Origin: Solirubrobacterales bacterium
GTDB lineage: Bacteria > Actinomycetota > Thermoleophilia > Solirubrobacterales > Solirubrobacteraceae
NCBI GenBank assembly: GCA_003151895.1
Contig: PLYX01000050.1
Location: 1-11,431 of the forward strand
Length of the DNA: 11,431 nt
Direction of reading: 5' to 3'
The notes under the pieces are model-generated. The model made no database searches and was not told the origin of the DNA. It saw only the letters and a list, made by a program, of their open reading frames with translations. Both the position numbers and the translations under genes were made by a program. This document shows, piece by piece, positions 4,763 to 10,759 of this stretch (positions are counted from its first letter, which is position 1; each line of letters opens with the position of its first letter).

Positions 4763-6849
4763 TGGGTCTCCTTGGCGCCGCCGCCCTCGTCGAGGAGCCC
4801 GCACTCGGATTCTGGCTGGGCTATGCAGAGCGGCAAGGAGCTCTCGTCGAGAACGCCGGGAACCAAGCGCTGCTCGTGCTGCCCGAGCACCTCCAGCAGG
4901 CGTTTGAGCTGCCTGAGGAGCTTACCGTCACGGCCGATCCGGACCTCGCCCGGGAGGAGGGCGCGGTGCTGCTGACGGCTGGCCATCCCGCGCTGGAGAG
5001 GGCCGCGACCGACGTGCTCGCCGAGGGCGACGTGGGCCGCTGCTGGCTGCCGTGGCCGAGCTCGCGACCGCCCGTACGGTCTGCGCTGCAGGATCGCGCC
5101 CGCGAGCTGATGTCCGTCGAGCACGGACGCATAGATGCCACTGGCGACCCGATGCCAGCGTACCTGCCGCTGCTGCGAGTTGGCGCGATGATCGACTACG
5201 CGGCGTCGCTGACGCTTCGCTTCGGAGAGCAGGAGGAGTCCTGGGTCGACGCCCATACGGGCCTCGAGGTCTCAGAGGGCGTGCTCGCAGGCGCGCTGCG
5301 CCAGGCGCGCATGCCCCGGCCCGAGGTGCGCCACCGCGTTCTGCCGATCGACCTGCCTCGTGCGATCGCGGCCGCCCACGAGCAGCTGCGACGGCGGGCC
5401 GACACCCGGCAGGAGTCGCTCGCAATGCAGGCGCGCCGGTCACTCGCCTCCGAACTTCAGCGCGCCGACGCCTATTACGACGCAGCGCTTGAGTCGATCG
5501 AGCGGCGGCGTGGATCGGCCGACGCCGATCGCCTGCGGATGCTCGACGCCCAGGCGGAGGCGACCAGGCTCGAGCGCGCTCGCCGGCGGCGTGAGATCGA
5601 AGAGGAGCTCACAGCTCGGCATGAGATCAAGCCCTTCCGCCTGCACCTCGTCCATCTGCCCGCGTTCGTGCTGTCCGTCGAGGTGCTCCGCGGGCAGCGG
5701 CGCTTCCCGCTCACGCTGACGTGGCTGCCACTCGCCGAAGAGCTCGCCCCGGTTCGCTGTCCTTCCTGCGACGCGGCGCAGCCGCTCGTGGCCGGCAAGG
5801 ACAGGCTCGGTTGCACATCGTGCATGCCCCGCGCAGTGTCCCGCGATACGTCCACGCCGGCGACGCCCGCCGCTCCGAGGCCGGCGCCAGCGAGACGCGG
5901 TCCAGCGAGCGTCGCTGAGCGCAACTCAGCCCCCGGTGCGTCCGGCACCGCAGCGGGCGCCCAGCCAGAGCCCCACCACCACCTCGAACCCGCCGGGCAC
6001 ATCGCCCCAGAACGGCGATCCGGCGGCCGGCAAGCGACGCAGCGGCCGCCGGCTGCCGCGAAAGCGCAGGGCAGGACCCGCGCCGGCCGGCCACTGCCAG
6101 CCCGCACAAGGACCGGCACCATCGAGCGCACCGGCAACAAGCTCGCCCTCGCCCTGTGGCAGCAGCTCGCCCGCGGCGAGCGCTGGCCGCGCAAGAAGCT
6201 GCAGCGAGATTCGCCCGCGCTCGCCCTCTACCGGCTCTATGGGCAGGCCGCGCCGATGTGCGCGCTCGGGATCCCACCAGGGCTGCGCCCGGCCGAGGCG
6301 ACCGCGTCGACATACCCGGATGAGGCCGAGACGACCCGATCAAGGCGCACCGGCAGTTCGGGCTCCGAGCTGACGACGGGCGAGATCGTCGCGGGCGGAT
6401 TGGCCTACCCCTATGCGCTCTTCTGGTCCCAACAGGGAGACACGCCAGCGGTCGGTGAGCTGATGCCGATGCCACACCCCTTCATCCTGCCGCCGCATGC
6501 AGGAGCGACCGCTGAGATGCACTCCCGCCTGCATGAGGGCGCTCCGGCGCCCCAGGCTGCGCTCGACGCAGTTGCCGGCCTGTTGTGGGAGACCGAGCTC
6601 AGGCGCAGCGGTCTGCCGTTCGTCGCACGCTGTCTTGCGACCTGGTGGCGCATCCAGGATGCCGTCGATGCGGTGGAGCCTCCTGCGGCGCTCGCCGCCG
6701 CGGTCGTGGGCGGTGTCGCCCGCGCGGCCGGTTCGTCGCACAGGCACAGGGACGCCGCCGCGGCCTATCACGCCGACTCCGATCTGGTCGGGCAGATCTC
6801 CCGCAGGCTCGGCATCCGGCTGCGGCTCGATCGTGCGCGCGGATGGTGA
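4762..6849 (+). CDS. helicase-partner protein with coiled coil and zinc ribbon
   Basis: A 695-aa protein translationally coupled to the helicase (TGATG, 1-nt overlap; a GTG at 4759 is an alternative start). Approximate regions: 1-195, an alpha/beta domain containing LLTAGHPALERAATDVL (70-86), which resembles the GHPL-type segment found C-terminal to the motor in some RapA-like proteins; 200-290, a charged coiled coil (EQLRRRADTRQ to REIEEELTARHEIK); 291-330, beta strands; a zinc ribbon Cys333-x2-Cys336 ... Cys351-x2-Cys354; 358-450, a Pro/Ala/Arg-rich linker with no fold expected; 452-695, a second, mostly helical domain (NKLALALWQQLARGERWP, LPFVARCLATWWR). No catalytic motif was recognised. 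The likely role is to extend or target the helicase to nucleic acid. I know no named family for the full-length protein. Coding-like sequence continues in frame after its stop. Confidence 0.75.
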   Translation: MGLLGAAALVEEPALGFWLGYAERQGALVENAGNQALLVLPEHLQQAFELPEELTVTADPDLAREEGAVLLTAGHPALERAATDVLAEGDVGRCWLPWPSSRPPVRSALQDRARELMSVEHGRIDATGDPMPAYLPLLRVGAMIDYAASLTLRFGEQEESWVDAHTGLEVSEGVLAGALRQARMPRPEVRHRVLPIDLPRAIAAAHEQLRRRADTRQESLAMQARRSLASELQRADAYYDAALESIERRRGSADADRLRMLDAQAEATRLERARRRREIEEELTARHEIKPFRLHLVHLPAFVLSVEVLRGQRRFPLTLTWLPLAEELAPVRCPSCDAAQPLVAGKDRLGCTSCMPRAVSRDTSTPATPAAPRPAPARRGPASVAERNSAPGASGTAAGAQPEPHHHLEPAGHIAPERRSGGRQATQRPPAAAKAQGRTRAGRPLPARTRTGTIERTGNKLALALWQQLARGERWPRKKLQRDSPALALYRLYGQAAPMCALGIPPGLRPAEATASTYPDEAETTRSRRTGSSGSELTTGEIVAGGLAYPYALFWSQQGDTPAVGELMPMPHPFILPPHAGATAEMHSRLHEGAPAPQAALDAVAGLLWETELRRSGLPFVARCLATWWRIQDAVDAVEPPAALAAAVVGGVARAAGSSHRHRDAAAAYHADSDLVGQISRRLGIRLRLDRARGW

Positions 6850-7023
6850 GTCCCTCGGCCTGCTGCGCGGCTCGTGCTCGCGGGCATCGAGGCCGCCTGC
6901 ATCGGCAATGACGCCGGGAGTGCGCTGTGCGACATGTGCGACGGGCTCGAGCATGGACTGCCTGCCGCTGCCCAGCTCGGCCAACGCAACGACGAGCCGC
7001 GGAGCGCGACCGGCGGCTACCGG
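6850..7023 (+). pseudogene. in-frame coding-like continuation after the partner gene stop
   Basis: The frame of the upstream gene stays open from 6850 to a TAG at 7021-7023, with about 90% G/C at third positions from GTG 6874. It reads like protein: LAGIEAACIGNDAGSALCDM, with a CDMC pair and a charged tail. No ribosome binding site precedes GTG 6874. Between 6836 and 6875 the +1 frame reads ADGESLGLLRG, which would join smoothly to both sides. Options: a C-terminal extension lost by frameshift(s) or the TGA; a sequencing error; a small separate ORF from 6874 (49 aa); or chance. The stretch 7024-7123 beyond it shows nothing recognisable. Confidence 0.35.
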
Positions 7024-7123
7024 TAGCGCTGAAACGCAATCGCCGTCCCAAGCCCTACATATGCTGCGACGCCAGTCAGAGCACGCCAAGCGTGATGGGA
7101 TCGTTGAGAGTTGAGGAGATCCC

Positions 7124-7411
7124 TCAAACGGCGGCGAGCGCCGGCGCGAGTTCTTGAGCGCTCGTCTCGACCGTCTCAGGAATCGTGACCGCGAGGTGCC
7201 CGTCACGCGCCAGGATGTGGCGCGGGCCCATCACCGTCAGCCCGACGACCCGGCTGGTCCCTGGCGAGTACCGGATGACATGGCCCTCCGGCGTCTCCTC
7301 TCCCTCCCCCGCCTGCGGTTCGCCGACATGCAGGTAGAGCACGTCGTTGTCGGCGTCGTAGTCGGCATGATCGAAGCTCAGCGGTCCGATCGTGATGTTC
7401 ACGCGCTCCAT
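7124..7411 (-). CDS. DUF2283 family protein, likely antitoxin of the upstream gene
   Basis: A 95-aa protein with the DUF2283 pattern: ADYDADNDVLYLHVGEP (17-33), then the strand pair GHVIRYSPGTSRVVGLTVMG (43-62). DUF2283 proteins are small beta-rich proteins often found beside small toxins and presumed to be antitoxins. ATG 7411 lies 13 nt inside the end of the upstream gene, preceded by AAGGA (7425-7421) at 9-nt spacing. The overlap indicates coupled translation, with the toxin-like gene first, the reverse of the DUF433-DUF5615 modules here. The C-terminal tail after residue 75 (AVTIPETVE, then Ala-rich) is variable in the family. Family assignment is fairly sure; the antitoxin role is inferred. 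Confidence 0.78.
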   Translation of the reverse strand: MERVNITIGPLSFDHADYDADNDVLYLHVGEPQAGEGEETPEGHVIRYSPGTSRVVGLTVMGPRHILARDGHLAVTIPETVETSAQELAPALAAV

Positions 7412-7785
7412 GACTTTGGGTCCTTCCGGGTGGCGAACGCGGAGACGATCCGCGCAGGCATCTGCTCATAGCTTACGACCACCAGCAGCCAACGGCTGGG
7501 ACCAACGTCGCGGGCGTAGTACCGGGTGCGGTTCTCGAAGCTTGGATCGGGCGCGGCGTGGTCCGGCTTGGCAACCGTCGGCAGGAGGTTCGCCAGGTAC
7601 GGCTGGATCTCGGGGTGATCCTCGATGATCTTCTCCTGCCAGACACGGATGGGAAGCACCACCTGAACACCGTCCGGATCGGTCGTCTCGCCGATTGTAG
7701 GGTCGTCTACCACGCCAATCAGGATGCCCGGGACCCCGGACGGCTGCGTGCGCCGGACCCTCGACTGAGCCGTCCGACCGCCCAA
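7399..7785 (-). CDS. putative RelE/BECR-fold toxin paired with DUF2283
   Basis: Up to 128 aa; the conserved part starts at about residue 38. It shows helix RVWQEKIIEDHPEIQPYLAN (His57-Pro-Glu), LLPTVAKPDHAAPDP, a Tyr-Tyr-Arg strand NRTRYYARD, the strand WLLVVVSY, and the final IVSAFATRKDPK. This order (HPE helix, 'T-x-x-x-P-D', YxR strand, VVV strand, 'xTAxxxxK' end) is that of the RelE-like/BECR (Barnase-EndoU-Colicin E5/D-RelE) small RNase proteins often next to DUF2283 genes. The first start (TTG 7785) lies within R4's left arm and has no ribosome binding site; GTG 7713 is a reasonable alternative that would remove the uncharacteristic Arg-rich N-terminus. RNase activity is a family-level expectation, not shown by specific residues. 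Confidence 0.65.
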   Translation of the reverse strand: MGGRTAQSRVRRTQPSGVPGILIGVVDDPTIGETTDPDGVQVVLPIRVWQEKIIEDHPEIQPYLANLLPTVAKPDHAAPDPSFENRTRYYARDVGPSRWLLVVVSYEQMPARIVSAFATRKDPKSWSA

Positions 7786-7849
7786 CTGATATGGCAGTTC
7801 TAACGCTTCAGAACTGGTTTGTGTTGATCACGAGCGAGAGGGTAGCGGG
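7783..7849 (+). repeat. module-boundary repeat R4
   Basis: The core at 7807-7832 (TTCAGAACTGGTTTGTG then TTGATCACG) is followed after 7 nt by GGGTAGCGGG (7840-7849), the same bipartite layout as R1. A perfect 7-bp inverted repeat CAGTTCT (7795-7801) / AGAACTG (7810-7816) is centred on its left half; CAAC (7783-7786) and GTTG (7823-7826) extend the palindrome beyond an internal loop. It marks the right end of the helicase/DUF2283 segment, immediately upstream of the minus-strand toxin gene, and the chromosomal-type genes begin about 100 nt later. Confidence 0.7.
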
Positions 7850-7932
7850 CGCGCCCTCCGCGACACGCGATCGCGGGCGCGTCGACTGACTTTCCCCTCT
7901 CAAGCGGCAGGTCTTTCCGGCCGATGCAGCTC

Positions 7933-7938
7933 AGGTGA
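7933..7938 (+). promoter_or_regulatory. Shine-Dalgarno AGGTGA for the GT87-like gene
   Basis: AGGTGA matches the extended anti-Shine-Dalgarno complement and stands 8 nt before GTG 7947. The other in-frame GTG (7935) lies inside this site and has nothing similar upstream. This supports 7947 as the start. Confidence 0.5.
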
Positions 7939-7946
7939 GGCGACTG

Positions 7947-9209
7947 GTGCGCGAGAACGCTCTGTGCGCGTTCCTAGCGGGCGCCGGCAGCGCCGCGATG
8001 GCGTGGCTGGGCCTGTATGGGTTCGCCTGGAACGACTACGACAACGAGGCGCGGCCGGCGTTCGACGCGCTCGTGCACGGACACGCAATCGAGTTCCTGC
8101 GACTCGCGCCCGCCTACGGGGGGTCGCTGGTGGAGCGGGCGCCATTCGCGTTCGTTCCCTCCCTGTGGGGAGGCGGCGAGCTCGCGGTGTACCGGATGGT
8201 CGCGCTTCCCTGCCTGCTTGCCGCGGCAGCACTCGGAGTGTGGCTGGTCAACCGGATGCGCTCGGAGGGCCGCTCGTCCCTTTCCCGGGCGGTCACGTTG
8301 GGGGTGTGTGTGGCCAACCCGCTGACCTTGCGAGCGCTCGAACTCGGCCACCCGGAGGAGTTGCTTGGGGGCTGCCTGTGCGTGGCCGCCGTGCTGCTTG
8401 CCGGCCGTGATCGCCCGCTCCCGGCCGCGGTGCTGCTCGGGCTGGCGATCGCCAACAAGGAGTGGGCGTTGCTCGCGGTCGGGCCGGTGCTCCTGGCGCT
8501 CCCCGCGAAACGGCGGCTCCCCTGCCTTGCGGTCGCGGCCGGTGTCGCCGCGGCCATCTTGGCCCCGCTGGCGCTCGTCTCCTCGGGAGGCTTCGTCGCG
8601 AGCGCCCGCGGGATCGCCGCGCCGGCGGCGACGATCTTCCAGCCGTGGCAGGCGTGGTGGTTTCTCGGCCACCATGGAGCACTCGTGCATGGCCTGTTCG
8701 GGGCGCCCAAGGTCGGCTATCGCGTCGGCCCTTCCTGGGTGGGCGTGGTCAGCCACCCGCTGATCCTCTTCATGGGACTGGTCCTGACGGTGGCGCTGTG
8801 GCTGAGAAGGCGCCGGCACACCGTATCGGGGGCGCTGCTGTCTGAGCGCGATGCCCTGCTTGCGCTGGCGCTGTTGCTGTTGATGCGTTGCCTGCTCGAC
8901 ACGTGGGACACCGTCTACTACCCGCTGCCGTTCATCCTCGCGCTGCTCGCCTGGGAGGTCCGTGGCACGGCCGGGCGCCCGCCCGTGCTGGCGCTGTCGA
9001 GCATCGTGCTCGCGTGGATCAGCTTCCAGTGGTTGCCCACCCACATCTCGCCCGACGCGCAGGCGGTGTTCTTCCTCGCCTGGTCGCTGCCCCTCGCCGC
9101 GTTGCTTGCCGTCGTGTCCTACGCGCCGGGACGCGCGCTAATCGATAAGCGTGAGCTCCTTCGACAGGCCCGTGAGCCGCTCGCACCCGCGCTCGCCAAC
9201 CAGCGCTAG
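7947..9209 (+). CDS. polytopic membrane protein, GT87/DUF2029-like glycosyltransferase
   Basis: A 420-aa protein (424 if it starts at GTG 7935) with roughly ten hydrophobic segments, near residues 5-27, 84-102, 114-127, 142-152, 159-186, 194-212, 268-286, 303-317, 326-337, 347-363 and 373-392. Directly after the first segment comes the acidic NDYDNEA (29-35), the position of the catalytic acidic motif in GT-C polyprenyl-phosphate-sugar glycosyltransferases. Other landmarks are GHPEE (135-139), NKEW (170-173) and DTWDTVYYPLP (318-328). GT87 members add sugars from polyprenyl donors to cell-envelope glycans on the outer face of the membrane; the substrate cannot be read here. It has no operon partner on its strand. 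Its last 23 codons overlap the convergent peptidase gene. Confidence 0.72.
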   Translation: MRENALCAFLAGAGSAAMAWLGLYGFAWNDYDNEARPAFDALVHGHAIEFLRLAPAYGGSLVERAPFAFVPSLWGGGELAVYRMVALPCLLAAAALGVWLVNRMRSEGRSSLSRAVTLGVCVANPLTLRALELGHPEELLGGCLCVAAVLLAGRDRPLPAAVLLGLAIANKEWALLAVGPVLLALPAKRRLPCLAVAAGVAAAILAPLALVSSGGFVASARGIAAPAATIFQPWQAWWFLGHHGALVHGLFGAPKVGYRVGPSWVGVVSHPLILFMGLVLTVALWLRRRRHTVSGALLSERDALLALALLLLMRCLLDTWDTVYYPLPFILALLAWEVRGTAGRPPVLALSSIVLAWISFQWLPTHISPDAQAVFFLAWSLPLAALLAVVSYAPGRALIDKRELLRQAREPLAPALANQR

Positions 9210-10241
9210 ATCCTCGATGCGCACGCCGAGGCGACCGGGCACGTAGACCCCCGGCTCCACGGTGACGACGTTGCCGGCGCGCAACGGCTCGTCTCCCGCG
9301 GTGCGCGACAGGCGCGGAGCCTCGTGGATCTCCATGCCGACGCCGTGCCCGACGCCGTGCCCGAAGTGCTCGGCGTGGCCCGCCCGCTCGATGATGGAGC
9401 GCGCGACGCCGTCCACCTCGCGTCCGCCGATCCCGGCGCGCACGGCGCCAAGCGCCGCTTCCTGTGCGCGCAGAACGAGCTCGTAGACCGCGGTGGCCTC
9501 GTCGGAGAGCGGCCCGGTGGCGTAAGTGCGGGTGCAATCGGAGCAGTAGCCGTCGAGGTAGGCGCCCCAGTCGATCGTGACGAGCACGCCGCGGGCGATC
9601 TCAACGTCGCGCGGCTCGGCGTGTGGGAGAGCGCCGTGCTCGCCGCTTGCGACGATTGACGGGAAGCTCGGCGCCCGCGCGCCGAGGCGGCGCATGCGCA
9701 GCTCGAGCTCGATCGCCACATCGCGCTCGGTGCGCCCGACGACGCCCGCTTCGAGCGCCCCTGTGAGCGCCTGGTCGGCGAGCTCGGCCGCGGCGCGGAT
9801 GCGGGCGATCTCCGCCTCGTCCTTGACCTCGCGCAGGCGCTCGACGACACCGGAGCACGGCACGAGCTCCCAGCCGGACGCGAGCAGCTCTCCTAGACGG
9901 GCGTGCTGCTTGACGGTCAGCGATGCGTCGTCGAAGCCGAGTGTCCGTTCGCCCGGGGACCCTCCCGTGCCGAGCGCTCGCGCCGCCGCCTCGAGCAGCT
10001 CCGCTGGCGCGATCTCCCGCTTGAACCCGTCGGGCACCTGCTCCGCCGATTGGGTGGCATAGCGGAAGTCGGTGAAGAAACGATGATCGGACTGCTCGCC
10101 GGCGGCGATCACGAGGAGACCGTTCGAGCCGGTGTAGCCGCTCAGGTAGCGCACGTTCACCGGCGTGCTCACGAGCAACCTGTCGACCTCCAGCACGCGC
10201 AGCTCCTTCGCGAGCCGCGTGGCGCGAACGAGCTCGTTCAC
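9138..10241 (-). CDS. M24 family Xaa-Pro-type aminopeptidase (PepP/PepQ/YqhT-like)
   Basis: A 367-aa two-domain 'pita-bread' peptidase. Residues 1-130 are the creatinase-type N-terminal domain (STPVNVRYLSGYTGSNG at 25-41, FFTDFRY at 55-61). Residues 140-367 are the catalytic domain with all five dinuclear metal ligands: Asp224 (TIDWG), Asp235 (CSDCTRTY), His299 (GHGVGHGVGMEIHE), Glu329 (VEPGVY) and Glu343 (RIEDL). His207 (LPHAEP) and His306 are also conserved. It removes an N-terminal residue ahead of proline or splits Xaa-Pro dipeptides in the cytoplasm. The GTG start at 10241 overlaps the aroQ TGA (GTGA), giving coupling; an open frame further upstream is only the aroQ shadow. In Bacillus the order aroQ-yqhT-efp is known; here efp does not follow. 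Its 3' end overlaps the facing GT87-like gene by 72 bp. Confidence 0.93.
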   Translation of the reverse strand: MNELVRATRLAKELRVLEVDRLLVSTPVNVRYLSGYTGSNGLLVIAAGEQSDHRFFTDFRYATQSAEQVPDGFKREIAPAELLEAAARALGTGGSPGERTLGFDDASLTVKQHARLGELLASGWELVPCSGVVERLREVKDEAEIARIRAAAELADQALTGALEAGVVGRTERDVAIELELRMRRLGARAPSFPSIVASGEHGALPHAEPRDVEIARGVLVTIDWGAYLDGYCSDCTRTYATGPLSDEATAVYELVLRAQEAALGAVRAGIGGREVDGVARSIIERAGHAEHFGHGVGHGVGMEIHEAPRLSRTAGDEPLRAGNVVTVEPGVYVPGRLGVRIEDLALVGERGCERLTGLSKELTLID

Positions 10242-10693
10242 GCGTCGCGCCCGGCGAGCTCGTCGTGCAATCGAGCAAGCGCCAGCCGGTATCCCTCGAT
10301 TCCCCTGCCGATGACCGACGTCACGCACAGGTCCTCGATCACCGACACCTGCCGCCAGGGCTCGCGCGCCTTCACGTCGGAGAGGTGCACCTCCACGGCT
10401 GGCAACGCCGCGACCTCCAGCGCGTCGTGGATCGCCCACGAATAGTGGGTCCACGCCCCAGGGTTGAGCACGACGGCGTCGACGAGCTCGCGCAGGCTGT
10501 GCAGGTGCTCGACGTACTCGCCCTCGAAGTTCGTGCGGAAGAAGCGCGCCTCCACGCCGATCTCGGCCGCGAACCCTTCGATCTGGCGCTCGAGCTCGTC
10601 CAGCGTGAGCGTGCCGTAGTGCTCGGGCTCGCGCTTGCCGAGCATGTCGAGGTTGACGCCGTGCATCACCTCTATGCGAAACGTGCCGGGCAT
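10238..10693 (-). CDS. aroQ: 3-dehydroquinate dehydratase, type II
   Basis: A 151-aa protein, the usual length for the dodecameric type II enzyme. It catalyses dehydration of 3-dehydroquinate to 3-dehydroshikimate, step 3 of the shikimate pathway, directly after the AroB step. Key residues are present: Arg21 and Tyr26 in the flexible lid (LGKREPEHYG), Asn77 and His83 (NPGAWTHYS), the catalytic His103 with Ser105 (EVHLSDVKARE), and Arg114. Departures from the common consensus are HGVNLDMLG for GPNLNLLG and NFEGE for NxEGE with His or Asn, both outside the catalytic dyad. ATG 10693 is required for the first beta strand (FRIEVMHG). There is no strong Shine-Dalgarno; it follows aroB after 66 nt and is coupled to the peptidase gene. 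Confidence 0.95.
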   Translation of the reverse strand: MPGTFRIEVMHGVNLDMLGKREPEHYGTLTLDELERQIEGFAAEIGVEARFFRTNFEGEYVEHLHSLRELVDAVVLNPGAWTHYSWAIHDALEVAALPAVEVHLSDVKAREPWRQVSVIEDLCVTSVIGRGIEGYRLALARLHDELAGRDA

Positions 10694-10759
10694 CTGTCGC
10701 GCAGAGCCTACCGGCAGTCGCGCACGTCACCTGCCCGCGGACCAGTGCGACAGCCGGCC

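Noticed and set aside
6340..7206. Minus-strand ORF of 288 codons opposite the partner gene and its 3' region
   Set aside because: The composition is typical of a shadow frame, it overlaps the end of the DUF2283 gene and has no domain pattern.
911..7849. R1-R4 as a CRISPR array
   Set aside because: Spacing is 0.9-5 kb with genes between the copies, there are no unit-length spacers, and no cas gene is present.
911..7849. R1-R4 as classical integron attC sites
   Set aside because: Only R4 shows a RYYYAAC-type box and none has a proper GTTRRRY partner. No IntI is in the window and one interval is 5 kb with several genes. Kept only as a hypothesis to test, not as a feature.
7847..7875. Palindromes GGGCGCGCCC (7847-7856) and CGCGATCGCG (7866-7875) as operators of the GT87-like gene
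   Set aside because: Short self-complementary GC runs are expected often at this base composition; no promoter boxes accompany them.
10242..10730. N-terminal extension of the M24 peptidase reading frame
   Set aside because: The extension lies wholly over aroQ in another frame, and the creatinase-type domain starts naturally at GTG 10241, which overlaps the aroQ stop.
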